From: Pseudomonas sp. N040
GTDB lineage: Bacteria > Pseudomonadota > Gammaproteobacteria > Pseudomonadales > Pseudomonadaceae
Direction: 5' to 3'
Assembly (NCBI RefSeq): GCF_015637705.1
Contig: NZ_JADOBE010000005.1
Coordinates: 1 to 64,000, forward strand
DNA: 64,000 nucleotides
Position numbers and translations under genes: made by a program. Below the pieces are notes generated by a model, which saw only the letters and a list, made by a program, of their open reading frames with translations, was not told where the DNA came from and did no database searches. Below are positions 46,672-56,752 of the stretch, in pieces; the first letter of the stretch is position 1, and each line of letters starts with the position of its first letter.

Positions 46672-47977
46672 GTGGCTGAGCGGCTGGATGCTGTCGCTGC
46701 AAGGGCAGCCACACTGGCTGGGCCTGGCAATTTTCCTCGCGGCGCTGACCGAGTGCCTGGCGATTGCCGGCTTGCTGGTGCCCGGTACCGTGCTGCTGTT
46801 TGCCCTTGCCGTGCTCGCTGGCAGCGGCGTGCTGGAACTCTGGCAGACCCTGCTGCTGGCCTGGCTGGGCGGTCTGTGCGGTGATCTGCTGTCGTACCTG
46901 CTTGGCCGCCGGCAGCACCAGCAGATCCGCAACCTGCCGTACCTGCGCGAGCATCCGCAATGGTTGCGCGCGGCCGAGCAATACTTCCAGCGCTATGGCG
47001 TGCTGAGCTTGCTGATCGGCCGCTTCATCGGCCCGCTGCGGCCACTGCTGCCGATGGTGGCGGGGATGTTCGACATGCCGTTCCTGCGCTTTCTGCTGGT
47101 CAGCCTGCTGGCTGCGGCGGGCTGGTCGGTGGCCTACCTGCTGCCTGGCTGGGCGACCGGTGCCGCCTTGCGCCTGCCCTTGCCGGAGGGTTTCTGGCCG
47201 CAGCTGGCCGGCGTGGCGGCCGGGCTCGGGCTGCTCATCGCGCTGGCGGTGCACGGCAGCCTGCGCGAGCAGCGCCAGGTTACCCGGCTGGCGGCGGGGC
47301 TGAGCCTGCTGCTGGTGCTGGGCCTGTTGCTTGGCTGGCGGCAGCTGGGCGCCCTCGATCAGGGGCTGTTCGACCTGTTGCAGACGGCGCGCAGTGCGCG
47401 CCTCGATCAGTGGATGGTACTGCTGACCGCCATTGGCGATCGCCAGGTGCAGACGCTGGCGGGATTGCTGCTGGTGCTGTTGCTGCTGCTCGGCAGGCAG
47501 CGTCGCGCGGCGCTGTTCGCCGCCACCAGCCTGCTGTCGAGCGCACTGGCGGTGAGCCTGCTCAAGCGCCTGCTGGAACGGCCACGGCCGGCAGTGCTGC
47601 TCGAGTCGCTGGGCAGTTTCAGCCTGCCCAGCGGGCACAGTGCGGCGGCCTTTGCCTTGTTCCTGGTGCTCGGGGTGCTGGCCGGGCGCGGACAGCCCGG
47701 GCGCTGGCGGGTGACCTGGCTGCTGCTGGCGGGCATGCCGGCGCTGCTGGTGGCGCTGTCGCGGGTCTATCTGGGGGTGCACTGGCCGACCGATATCCTG
47801 GCCGGCGCGCTGCTCGCTGGCGGCCTGTGTGCCGGCAGCCTGTGGCTGGTGCAGCGCCATTCGCCGTTGCCGGCGTTGCCGGCGCGGGTCTGGTACGGGT
47901 TGCTGCCGGTCGCGCTGTTGCTGGCGGTCTACAGCCTGTGGGGCTTGCCGGCGGCGCTGGCGCTGTACCGTTACTGA
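46664..47977 (+). CDS. DedA-PAP2 fusion membrane protein
   Basis: At 437 aa it joins two membrane domains. Residues about 1-200 are DedA/SNARE-associated-like (TECLAIAGLLVPGTVLLFALAVLAG, GDLLSYLLGRR, GRFIGPLRPLLPMVAG with the conserved arginines). Residues about 230-430 are a PAP2 phosphatase with KRLLERPRP, SLPSGHSAAAFAL and SRVYLGVHWPTDILAGALL. DedA proteins act on undecaprenyl phosphate or phosphatidyl-lipid translocation; PAP2 proteins dephosphorylate undecaprenyl pyrophosphate or lipid phosphates, so a fused dephosphorylate-and-flip function is plausible. It starts at ATG 46664 with AGGAG upstream, inside the end of mpg. Confidence 0.88.
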   Translation: MSEWLSGWMLSLQGQPHWLGLAIFLAALTECLAIAGLLVPGTVLLFALAVLAGSGVLELWQTLLLAWLGGLCGDLLSYLLGRRQHQQIRNLPYLREHPQWLRAAEQYFQRYGVLSLLIGRFIGPLRPLLPMVAGMFDMPFLRFLLVSLLAAAGWSVAYLLPGWATGAALRLPLPEGFWPQLAGVAAGLGLLIALAVHGSLREQRQVTRLAAGLSLLLVLGLLLGWRQLGALDQGLFDLLQTARSARLDQWMVLLTAIGDRQVQTLAGLLLVLLLLLGRQRRAALFAATSLLSSALAVSLLKRLLERPRPAVLLESLGSFSLPSGHSAAAFALFLVLGVLAGRGQPGRWRVTWLLLAGMPALLVALSRVYLGVHWPTDILAGALLAGGLCAGSLWLVQRHSPLPALPARVWYGLLPVALLLAVYSLWGLPAALALYRY

Positions 47978-47990
47978 AGCGGCTGCCCGG

Positions 47991-48866
47991 TCAGCCGCGC
48001 TGGCGGGCGAGCCAGTCCTTCCAGGCGATGCGTTGCGCGCGGACCAACCAGCCGTCCTGCTCGGCAAAGCTTTCCGACAGCCACAGGCCGCGGCAGGAGA
48101 CCGCTTGCAGCTGACCCTTGGCCAGGCGGAACAGCTCGCCCCCGGGGTGATCCTGCTGCAGCGGCAGCAGGAACAGGTCGCCGCGGCGGCGATCCAGGCG
48201 GGCCAGCAACTGGCCATTCTCCAGCTGCTCGTCGACGTGATACAGGCTCGGCAGGTGGGCCTTGCCCGGCAGCTCCAGGCGCATGTCGTAGACCAGCTGC
48301 AGGGACGCGGTGGGCAGGTGCACATAGGCCCGCGGGCGCTCGAGCAGCGGCAGGCTGCCGGCATGCACCGCATGCGCGGCGCCAGACAGCGGTACCACCC
48401 GGTAGTGACAGTCGTCGCGGTGATGCAGGTGGCCACGGTAGGGGGTCGGCAGCCAGGTCTCGGCGAAGCGGCCGTCCAGCCAGCCCTGCGACGTCTCGAC
48501 CAGGCATTCCTCGGCGACTTCCTGCAGGGCGGTGAGCAGGGGCAGGTTGAGTTCGTGGGCCGGCACGTAGCCGGAAATCAGCTTGAGCACGGTGTCGCCG
48601 CGATCCGGCCGACGCTGGCGTACCAGCACCCAGTGGTCGCGGCCGCGCCAGTGCAGGGTCAGGCGCACCGAGACGCCAAGGTTGGCCAGCTGCACGCTGA
48701 ACTGGCGGGCATCGGCCACTTCCAGCGGGCAGCGGCGCTCGAGCATCTGCGCGAAGTTCAGGGGTAGTCCGTGGCCCTGGTAGCTCAGCCTGCCGGCACG
48801 CGCCTCGACCCGCAGCGGCAGGGTCTTGAAGGCGGCGGGGTCCTTGCGGGCCAGGGTTCTGGGCAT
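47991..48866 (-). CDS. Conserved protein with Nudix-like motif
   Basis: This 291-aa protein is only partly recognised. The region around residues 97-118 (SGYVPAHELN...ALQEVAEECLVE) resembles a Nudix box, with QEVAEE in place of REUxEE and two extra residues between G-x5-E and the RE site. Strands before it (HWVLVRQRRP) fit the Nudix core. The remainder has no motif I can name. If it is a Nudix enzyme, it would act on a nucleoside diphosphate derivative. It has no signal or membrane span. It converges with the DedA-PAP2 gene (13-nt gap) and follows the aldo-keto reductase by 26 nt. Confidence 0.7.
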   Translation of the reverse strand: MPRTLARKDPAAFKTLPLRVEARAGRLSYQGHGLPLNFAQMLERRCPLEVADARQFSVQLANLGVSVRLTLHWRGRDHWVLVRQRRPDRGDTVLKLISGYVPAHELNLPLLTALQEVAEECLVETSQGWLDGRFAETWLPTPYRGHLHHRDDCHYRVVPLSGAAHAVHAGSLPLLERPRAYVHLPTASLQLVYDMRLELPGKAHLPSLYHVDEQLENGQLLARLDRRRGDLFLLPLQQDHPGGELFRLAKGQLQAVSCRGLWLSESFAEQDGWLVRAQRIAWKDWLARQRG

Positions 48867-48892
48867 GCGCGCAGTTCCTCGGTAGTGGGTGC

Positions 48893-49699
48893 TCAGCCGC
48901 GCGCGCGGATCACGGCGGCGGCGGTCGCCACATTGTGCGCCAGATGCTGCGGGTTGATGGTGCCGATGATCGCGCTGCTGGTGCCGGGGTGGCCGAAGAT
49001 CAGTTCGAAGCTGGCGCGCAACGGGTCGCCACCCTCGGCCAGGCAGGCATGGCCGCTGGCCAGGGCCTTCTTGATCAGGATCGCCTTGCCGTGGGCGGCG
49101 GCGTAATCCAGCACGGGTTTTTCCGTCTGCTCGACGAGGTTGTAGGTGACCATCGCGCAGTCGCCCTGTTCCAGCGCCAGCAGCCCGCCGGCGACGGTTT
49201 TGCCGGACAGCCCGTAGCCGCCGATCTTGCCTTCCTGCTTGAGCGCCGCGAGGGTCTCGTAGATGCCGCTGTTGCGCAGGATCTCCACGTCATGCCCGTC
49301 GGAGTGCACCAGCAGCAGGTCAATGTGCTCGGTGTGCAGGCGGCGCAGGCTGCGCTCCAGCGAGAAGCGCGCATGCGCCGGCGAGAAGTCGAAGCGCGAC
49401 TGGCCGTTGTCGAACTCTTCGCCGACCTTGCTGACGATCACCCAGTCCTGGCGCTGGCCGCGCAGCAGCGGACCGAGGCGTTCCTCGCTGTTGCCGTAGG
49501 CGGGGGCGGTGTCGATCAGGTTGATGCCCAGCTCGCGGGCCTGTTGCAGCAGGGCACGCGCCTCGCGGTCATCGGGAATGCGGAAACTGCCGGGGTATTT
49601 GACCCCCTGGTCGCGGCCCAGCTTGACGGTGCCCAGGCCCAGCGGAGAAACCCGCAGGCCGCTGGCGCCGAGCGGGCGGTGCAGGTCGTGCAGGCTCAT
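48893..49699 (-). CDS. Aldo/keto reductase
   Basis: At 268 aa, it has GLGTVKLGRDQG, then the NADPH-fold marker INLIDTAPAYGNSEERLG (Asp and Tyr of the catalytic tetrad), VIVSKVGEEF (Lys), DLLLVHSDG (His) and late ALASGHACLAEG. The tetrad Asp-Tyr-Lys-His is complete. The substrate is unknown. Its ATG overlaps the FAD oxidoreductase stop by 4 nt. A longer open frame runs upstream through the neighbour but is only GC-rich noise. Confidence 0.9.
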   Translation of the reverse strand: MSLHDLHRPLGASGLRVSPLGLGTVKLGRDQGVKYPGSFRIPDDREARALLQQARELGINLIDTAPAYGNSEERLGPLLRGQRQDWVIVSKVGEEFDNGQSRFDFSPAHARFSLERSLRRLHTEHIDLLLVHSDGHDVEILRNSGIYETLAALKQEGKIGGYGLSGKTVAGGLLALEQGDCAMVTYNLVEQTEKPVLDYAAAHGKAILIKKALASGHACLAEGGDPLRASFELIFGHPGTSSAIIGTINPQHLAHNVATAAAVIRARG

Positions 49700-50871
49700 G
49701 GCAGCAGCTCTTCCCAAGCCGGCCGCGCCAGTGGTGGCCTGGGCAGCGGCGGAGCGGCCGGGTGCTGGCCGGGGCGGATGCCGTCGCGCTGCAGCGCCGC
49801 GCAGACGCGCTCGCTGAGATCCGGGGCGAGTGCCAGCTTGGTCGGCCAGCCGACCAGCAAGCGGCCCTGGTCGGCGAGGAAGGCATTGTCCGGCCGCACC
49901 AGCCCGGATTGCGCCGGCTCGGCGCGGTCGACGCGCAGGGTGGCCCAGCGGGTTTGCGCTTGGTCTACCCAGGGCAGCAGTTCGGCCATTTCCTGTTGTG
50001 CGGCCTTGATCTGACTGGCTGCGTCGCGGGCGACACCGTCGGCTTCGGCCAGGTCGCCGCCGAGGTACCAGACCCACTGGCCGTCGGCGGCCGGATGGGT
50101 AGTCACGGTGACGCGCGGCTTCGGGCCACCGCCCAGGCAGTGCGCGTACAGCGGCTTCAGTGCCGGCCCCTTGGCCAGCACCATGTGCAGCGGGCGCAGT
50201 TGCTGGGCTGGCTGATTGACGCCGAGCGAAGCCAGTAGCTCGGCAGTGCCGGCGCCGGCGCTGAGCACGATGCGTTGGGCACGTACCGGCATGCCGTCGA
50301 TCAGCAGTCCGCACAGTTCGCCGTTGTCCCGCAGCGGCTCGATGAGGCTGGCCGCGACCAGGCTGTCGCCGGCCAGCTCGGCCAGCCGGGCGATCAGGCT
50401 GGGCACATCCAGCACCAGCTCGGCGAGCCGGTAGACCTTGCCCTTGAACTTCGGGTGCTGCAGCGCGGGCGGCAGGTCGCTGCCCTTGACCTGGTCGACG
50501 CGGCCGCGCACGGCCTTGCTGGCGAAGAAGCTGGTGAGGTTGCCGGCGAGGGTGCCCGGCGACCATAGATAGTGCGATTCGGAGAGGATGCGCACGCCGC
50601 AGAGGTCCAGTTCACCGCTGCCAGCCAGCGCTTCGCGCCAGCGCCGGGGCATGTCGGCGATCGCCTCGGAGGCGCCGGTGAGGGCGCCGTGCAGGGCGTA
50701 CTTGGCGCCGCCATGGATGATCCCCTGCGACTTCACGCTCTGCCCGCCACCGAGGCTGTCGCGCTCGACCAGCAGGGTGCTGTAGCCCAGCCGGCGCAGG
50801 CGCGCATTCAGCCAGAGGCCGGCGATGCCGCCGCCGACGATGAGGATATCGGTGGAATGGGTCTGGGGCAT
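49696..50871 (-). CDS. FAD-dependent oxidoreductase (DAO family)
   Basis: The 391-aa protein opens with an FAD dinucleotide motif STDILIVGGGIAGLWLNARLRRLG, and LLVERDSLGGGQSVKSQGIIHGGAKY follows, typical of the glycerol-3-phosphate dehydrogenase/DAO superfamily. No signal peptide or membrane span is seen. It is translationally coupled to the aldo-keto reductase, an arrangement I recall from P. aeruginosa next to an SMR transporter and waaA. The substrate is unknown. Confidence 0.88.
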   Translation of the reverse strand: MPQTHSTDILIVGGGIAGLWLNARLRRLGYSTLLVERDSLGGGQSVKSQGIIHGGAKYALHGALTGASEAIADMPRRWREALAGSGELDLCGVRILSESHYLWSPGTLAGNLTSFFASKAVRGRVDQVKGSDLPPALQHPKFKGKVYRLAELVLDVPSLIARLAELAGDSLVAASLIEPLRDNGELCGLLIDGMPVRAQRIVLSAGAGTAELLASLGVNQPAQQLRPLHMVLAKGPALKPLYAHCLGGGPKPRVTVTTHPAADGQWVWYLGGDLAEADGVARDAASQIKAAQQEMAELLPWVDQAQTRWATLRVDRAEPAQSGLVRPDNAFLADQGRLLVGWPTKLALAPDLSERVCAALQRDGIRPGQHPAAPPLPRPPLARPAWEELLP

Positions 50872-50955
50872 GATGCCGTGCGCCGCCTTACTTGGAACTG
50901 ACAGGCCGGCAGTATAACCGCACTGCGCGGCTTGATCGCTGCGCCGATGGCGTGC

Positions 50956-51288
50956 TCAGTGCACGGTGGTGCTGGAGAACAGCTGCATGACGGTGACGCC
51001 GCCAACGATCATGCCCATGCCGATCAGCGCTGGCAGGTCGAGCTTCTGCTGGTACAGCACGACCGCGGCAATGCTCACCAGGACAATGCCCATGCCCGAC
51101 CAGATGGCATAGGCGACTCCCACCGGCACGGTTTTCACCACCAGGCTGAGCAGGAACAGCGACACCGGATAGCCGACCACCACCAGCAACAGGGGCAGCG
51201 GCTTGTTGAAGCCGTCGAGGGCCTTCATCGAACTGGTGGCGATGACTTCGAGGACGATGGCGATGGTCAGGTAGAGGTAGCCGGGCAT
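50956..51288 (-). CDS. Small multidrug resistance (SMR) transporter
   Basis: The 110-aa protein has four membrane helices. It starts at ATG 51288 (MPGYLYLTIAIVLEVIATSSMKAL), preceded by GGAG. The essential glutamate is E13 in TM1 (LEVIATSSMK), and VAYAIWSGMG (TM3) is an EmrE/QacE landmark. It exchanges cationic drugs or guanidinium-like compounds for protons as a dimer. Divergent from waaA. Confidence 0.93.
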   Translation of the reverse strand: MPGYLYLTIAIVLEVIATSSMKALDGFNKPLPLLLVVVGYPVSLFLLSLVVKTVPVGVAYAIWSGMGIVLVSIAAVVLYQQKLDLPALIGMGMIVGGVTVMQLFSSTTVH

Positions 51289-51402
51289 TGACTGCTCCGT
51301 TGCGGGTTGCACAGGGCGGGCATGGTAGCAGGCAGTTGACGGCTGCCGCGAGGCTGGTGGCGGCGTAGGCCGTTGTTGCGGCGCCTGTTAAGCTTGCGGC
51401 CC

Positions 51403-52674
51403 ATGAACAGATTTCTCTACAGCCTGCTGTTGCACCTGGCCCTGCCGCTGATCGTCCTGCGCCTGCTCTGGCGTGCCTGGCGCGCGCCGGCGTATGCGCG
51501 GCGGATCGCCGAGCGTTTCGCCTGCGGCTTGCCACCACTGCGCCCCGGCGGCATCTGGGTGCATGCGGTGTCGGTGGGCGAAAGCATTGCCGCCGCGCCG
51601 CTGGTACGCCAGCTGCAGGCGCGCTACCCGGACCTGCCGGTCACCGTCACCTGCATGACCGCGACCGGCTCCGAGCGCATCCGCGCGCTGTTCGGCGACA
51701 GCGTGCAGCACTGCTATCTGCCCTACGACCTGCCGTGGGCGGCCCGGCGTTTTCTGCGCCGGCTGCAGCCGCGCCTGGCGATCATCATGGAAACCGAGCT
51801 GTGGCCCAATCACGTGCACCAGTGCGCGCTGCGGAGCATTCCGCTGGCGCTGGCGAATGCGCGGCTGTCTGAGCGGTCGGCGCGAGGCTATGCGCGCTTT
51901 GCCAAACTGACCGCGCCGATGCTGGCTGAGCTGAGCCTGATTGCGGTGCAGACCGAGGCCGAAGCACAGCGCTTTCGCAGCCTCGGCGCGCGCGCCGACT
52001 GCGTGCAGGTGACCGGCTCGATCAAGTACGACCTGAGTATTGCGGCGGAACTGCCGCAGCGGGCGGCGGCGCTGCGCCAGCAGTGGGGTGCCGCGCAACG
52101 GCCGCTGTGGATCGCCGCCAGCACCCACGCCGGCGAGGATGAAATCGTCCTGGCCGCCCACCGGCAGTTGCTGGCGCAGCAGGCGGATGCCCTGCTGATC
52201 CTGGTGCCGCGCCACCCGGAGCGCTTCAACGGCGTCCTCGAGCTGTGCCAGCGCGAAGGTTTTGCCACGCGCCGGCGCTCCCGCGGCGAGGCGCCAGACG
52301 CCGATACCCAGGTGCTGCTCGGCGACACCATGGGCGAGCTGCTGTTCCTCTATGCGCTGGCCGATAGCGCCTTTGTCGGCGGCAGCCTGGTGCCGAATGG
52401 CGGGCACAACCTGCTGGAACCGGCGGCGCTGGGACTGCCGGTGCTGGCGGGGCCGCACCTGTTCAACTTTCTCGAGATTGCCGCGCAGTTGCGTGCGGCT
52501 GGCGCGCTGCTGGAAGTGCGCGACGCCGGGGAGCTGGCGGGCGCGGTGGCGCGGGTCTGGCAGCAGCCGGCAGTGGCGCAGCAGATGCGCGATGCCGGCC
52601 GGGAGGTGCTGCAGCGCAACCAGGGCGCCTTGCAGCGCCTGCTGGATGGGCTGGCCAGGCTCTGTCCGCGTTAG
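51403..52674 (+). CDS. waaA: 3-deoxy-D-manno-octulosonic acid (Kdo) transferase WaaA
   Basis: At 423 aa it has an N-terminal membrane anchor (about residues 5-25), the GT-B fold with WVHAVSVGESIAAAPL, METELWPNHVH, GSIKYD and late FVGGSLVPNGGHNLLEPAALGLPV. It adds Kdo to lipid IVA from CMP-Kdo, at the cytoplasmic face of the inner membrane. The start at 51403 follows the sequence CGGCCC with only a weak RBS. It is well separated from the other LPS genes at the window start. Confidence 0.96.
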   Translation: MNRFLYSLLLHLALPLIVLRLLWRAWRAPAYARRIAERFACGLPPLRPGGIWVHAVSVGESIAAAPLVRQLQARYPDLPVTVTCMTATGSERIRALFGDSVQHCYLPYDLPWAARRFLRRLQPRLAIIMETELWPNHVHQCALRSIPLALANARLSERSARGYARFAKLTAPMLAELSLIAVQTEAEAQRFRSLGARADCVQVTGSIKYDLSIAAELPQRAAALRQQWGAAQRPLWIAASTHAGEDEIVLAAHRQLLAQQADALLILVPRHPERFNGVLELCQREGFATRRRSRGEAPDADTQVLLGDTMGELLFLYALADSAFVGGSLVPNGGHNLLEPAALGLPVLAGPHLFNFLEIAAQLRAAGALLEVRDAGELAGAVARVWQQPAVAQQMRDAGREVLQRNQGALQRLLDGLARLCPR

Positions 52675-52691
52675 CCGTTGAACGTGCGTTT

Positions 52692-52804
52692 GTAGGGTGG
52701 GTTAGCCGCGCAGCGGCGTAACCCACCATCGCTGCCAACGGCATCACCGTGGCCGGCCTTGCGGCCGGTTGGTGGGTTACGGCCTCTGGCCTAACCCACC
52801 CTAC
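52692..52804. repeat. Nested palindromic intergenic repeat (GTAGGGTGGG family)
   Basis: The outer arms GTAGGGTGGGTTA (52692-52704) and TAACCCACCCTAC (52792-52804) are perfect 13-bp inverted repeats; the inner TAACCCACCA (52719-52728) and TGGTGGGTTA (52770-52779) form a second pair. It has the same ends and right flank as the element at 58091-58153. It sits between waaA and its terminator. Confidence 0.75.
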
Positions 52805-52861
52805 GCCCACCCTACGCCCAGCCTGCGTTCTGTGCCCAACAGGTAACCGCGACATAGCAAT

Positions 52862-52890
52862 AAAAAACGCCGGCAGCGCCGGCGTTTTTT
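52862..52890. terminator. Bidirectional Rho-independent terminator
   Basis: Six As, CGCCGGC, loop AGC, GCCGGCG, six Ts: a perfect hairpin with U-tracts on both strands, between convergent waaA and tolC. It can end both transcripts. Confidence 0.95.
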
Positions 52891-52901
52891 ATGGGCAAGG
52901 C

Positions 52902-54350
52902 TCAGATCCCTGGATCGGCCTGCAGCTGCAGTTTGGCGTCCTTGTCCACGTCTGGCGGCAGGAAGTCCTTGTCCGGGTCGTAGGTCGCGCTGAGGTACTT
53001 GTCCAGTTCCTGCAGGTCGGACGGGCTGAGCGTGCCGGCGGTCAGCTTCAGGCGCAGGTTGGAGAGGATGTAGGCGTAGCGCGCGGTGTTGTAGTTGCGC
53101 ACCGAGGCGAACAGCTGGCGCTGGGCATCGAGCACGTCGACGATGTCGCGGGTACCGACTTCATAGCCGATCTGGGTGGCTTCCAGGGCGCTCTTGTTGG
53201 AAACGATGGTCTGCTTGCGTGCGCCGACCTGTTCGACGTTGCTGTTGACCGCGCGGAACAGGTCGCGGGCATTCTGCACCACCTGGCGGCGCAGGCTTTC
53301 CTGCTGGAATTCGGTCTGTTGCAGGACGTCATAGGACTGACGAACCTGCGAACTGGTCAGCCCGCCGCTGTAGAGCGGCACGTTCAGTTGCACGCCGATC
53401 GAGCTTTGCTCGGCATCGCTGCCATAGGGGGCAATGGTGGTGAGGGGCGACATGCCGGAATTCACAAAGCCCAGGCTGTCATTGTCGCCCTTGGCATAGC
53501 TGGCCACGGCGTTGACCGTTGGTGCGTGGCCGGACTTGCTCTTGTTGAGGCTCTGCTGGGCGGCTTCGAGGGCGAAATTGCTGGCTTGCAGTTGCAGGTT
53601 CTGGCGGGTCGAGGTGTCGACCCAGGCCTGCGCATCGAGGGGGGCTGGCGGCAGGATTGGCAGCGTGTGCATCAGGCCGGAGATACCCGGATAGGTCTGG
53701 TTGGTCAGGGTGGTGAGTGCCTGGAAGGCATCTTCGACGAAGCGTTCGGAGAGCAACCGGTTGGCCTTCGCCGTGTCATGGCTGGCTTGCGCCTCGAGCA
53801 CGTCGGTCTTGTCGGACAGCCCCACGTCAAAGCGCTCGGTGGCCTGGTCGAGCTGGCGCTTGAACGCAGCCTCCTCGGCCTTGCTGGCGGCCAGGTTGTC
53901 CTGCCGCTCCAGCACGTTGTAATAGGCTTCGGCAGTTTGCAGGATCAGGTTCTGCTGGACGGCGGAAAACTCCACGGCAGCCTGTTCGCTGGTGGCGTTG
54001 GCAGCCTTGAGCTGGAACCACGCGGCCGCGTTGAACAGTGGCTGGCTGAGGTTGGCCTGGTAGCTGTTGCCGCTGCGCTCGAGGGTGAGTGCCGGCTGGT
54101 CGAGGCTGGTGCGGTTGTTCTGGTTGATCAGCGCGCCATTGAGTTGCGGCAGCAAGGCCGACATGGCTTGCGGTACCGACTCCTGGCGGGCGGCCAGTTC
54201 GGCGCCGGCTGCAGCGAGGTCGGAGTTGTTTTTCACCGCGGCCTTGTAAACACCCATCAGGCTGGTTTGGGCGGCCGGTGTTGGTTCTGCCCAGCTTGGC
54301 GTGGAAACAATGGAGGCAATGGCCATGGCCAGTGAAAGTCTGCGCAACAT
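52902..54350 (-). CDS. tolC: TolC-family outer-membrane efflux protein
   Basis: The 482-aa protein starts at ATG 54350 (AGGAATTC upstream), with a signal peptide ending SWAEP (about residue 21). The rest has the two-fold helical repeat of TolC (beta-barrel/alpha-barrel; NLSQPLFNAAAWFQLKAA and VQLNVPLYSGGLTSSQVRQ start the two halves' strands) and ends KDAKLQLQADPGI. It forms the outer-membrane channel for type I secretion or drug efflux. No RND or ABC partner is adjacent. In P. aeruginosa a TolC homologue also lies beside thiC. Confidence 0.93.
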   Translation of the reverse strand: MLRRLSLAMAIASIVSTPSWAEPTPAAQTSLMGVYKAAVKNNSDLAAAGAELAARQESVPQAMSALLPQLNGALINQNNRTSLDQPALTLERSGNSYQANLSQPLFNAAAWFQLKAANATSEQAAVEFSAVQQNLILQTAEAYYNVLERQDNLAASKAEEAAFKRQLDQATERFDVGLSDKTDVLEAQASHDTAKANRLLSERFVEDAFQALTTLTNQTYPGISGLMHTLPILPPAPLDAQAWVDTSTRQNLQLQASNFALEAAQQSLNKSKSGHAPTVNAVASYAKGDNDSLGFVNSGMSPLTTIAPYGSDAEQSSIGVQLNVPLYSGGLTSSQVRQSYDVLQQTEFQQESLRRQVVQNARDLFRAVNSNVEQVGARKQTIVSNKSALEATQIGYEVGTRDIVDVLDAQRQLFASVRNYNTARYAYILSNLRLKLTAGTLSPSDLQELDKYLSATYDPDKDFLPPDVDKDAKLQLQADPGI

Positions 54351-54534
54351 GCGGAATTCCTGATATTCGAGGTTATGCGCAAGGCTACGGGCGCCGGCTG
54401 CGGGGGTCAAGCCGGGCGGCCAAGGATGGGTGACTGGTTTGCAACAAGCTATGTTGCCTGAGCGCAACAATCATCGGCTGCCGGCCTGGATTTGTCTGTT
54501 TTTACAGATAATGGCCTGCCGGTGTCCACCGGCA

Positions 54535-54563
54535 TGGCTTAAGCCGCTGTGCTTGATTAGACT
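54535..54563 (+). promoter_or_regulatory. Candidate promoter of the TPP riboswitch/thiC transcript
   Basis: TGGCTT (54535-54540) and TAGACT (54558-54563) are 17 nt apart, and a start about 7 nt later would fall right at the beginning of the riboswitch (54571). The rest of the 54351-54570 gap shows no other clear element. Confidence 0.4.
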
Positions 54564-54570
54564 GTGCAGG

Positions 54571-56693
<2,123 letters not shown>

Positions 56694-56709
56694 AACCTGC
56701 GCTGACTCC

Positions 56710-56745
56710 AGCCCTTCATTGCGCGGAAGGGCTTTTCTATTTCTC
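56710..56745 (+). terminator. Hairpin with U-rich tail between thiC and cytX
   Basis: AGCCCTTC (56710-56717) and GAAGGGCT (56726-56733) form an 8-bp stem with an 8-nt loop, followed by TTTCTATTTCTC. It stands 8 nt before the cytX start and 16 nt after the thiC stop, so it could attenuate read-through into cytX. Confidence 0.75.
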
Positions 56746-56752
56746 TGAGGCC

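Noticed and set aside
48893..50566. A 557-codon frame that would join the aldo-keto reductase to sequence inside the FAD oxidoreductase
   Set aside because: The first half is an out-of-frame reading of the FAD gene. The aldo-keto reductase begins at its own ATG at 49699, overlapping the FAD gene stop by 4 nt.
47991..51288. Whole minus-strand block as a drug-resistance island
   Set aside because: The SMR, FAD oxidoreductase and aldo-keto reductase order matches the conserved chromosomal arrangement I recall from Pseudomonas, with no mobility genes or composition shift.
54475..54520. CTGTTTTTACAG near the tolC-thiC gap as a LexA box
   Set aside because: It has only 4 nt between CTGT and ACAG, while LexA needs 8.
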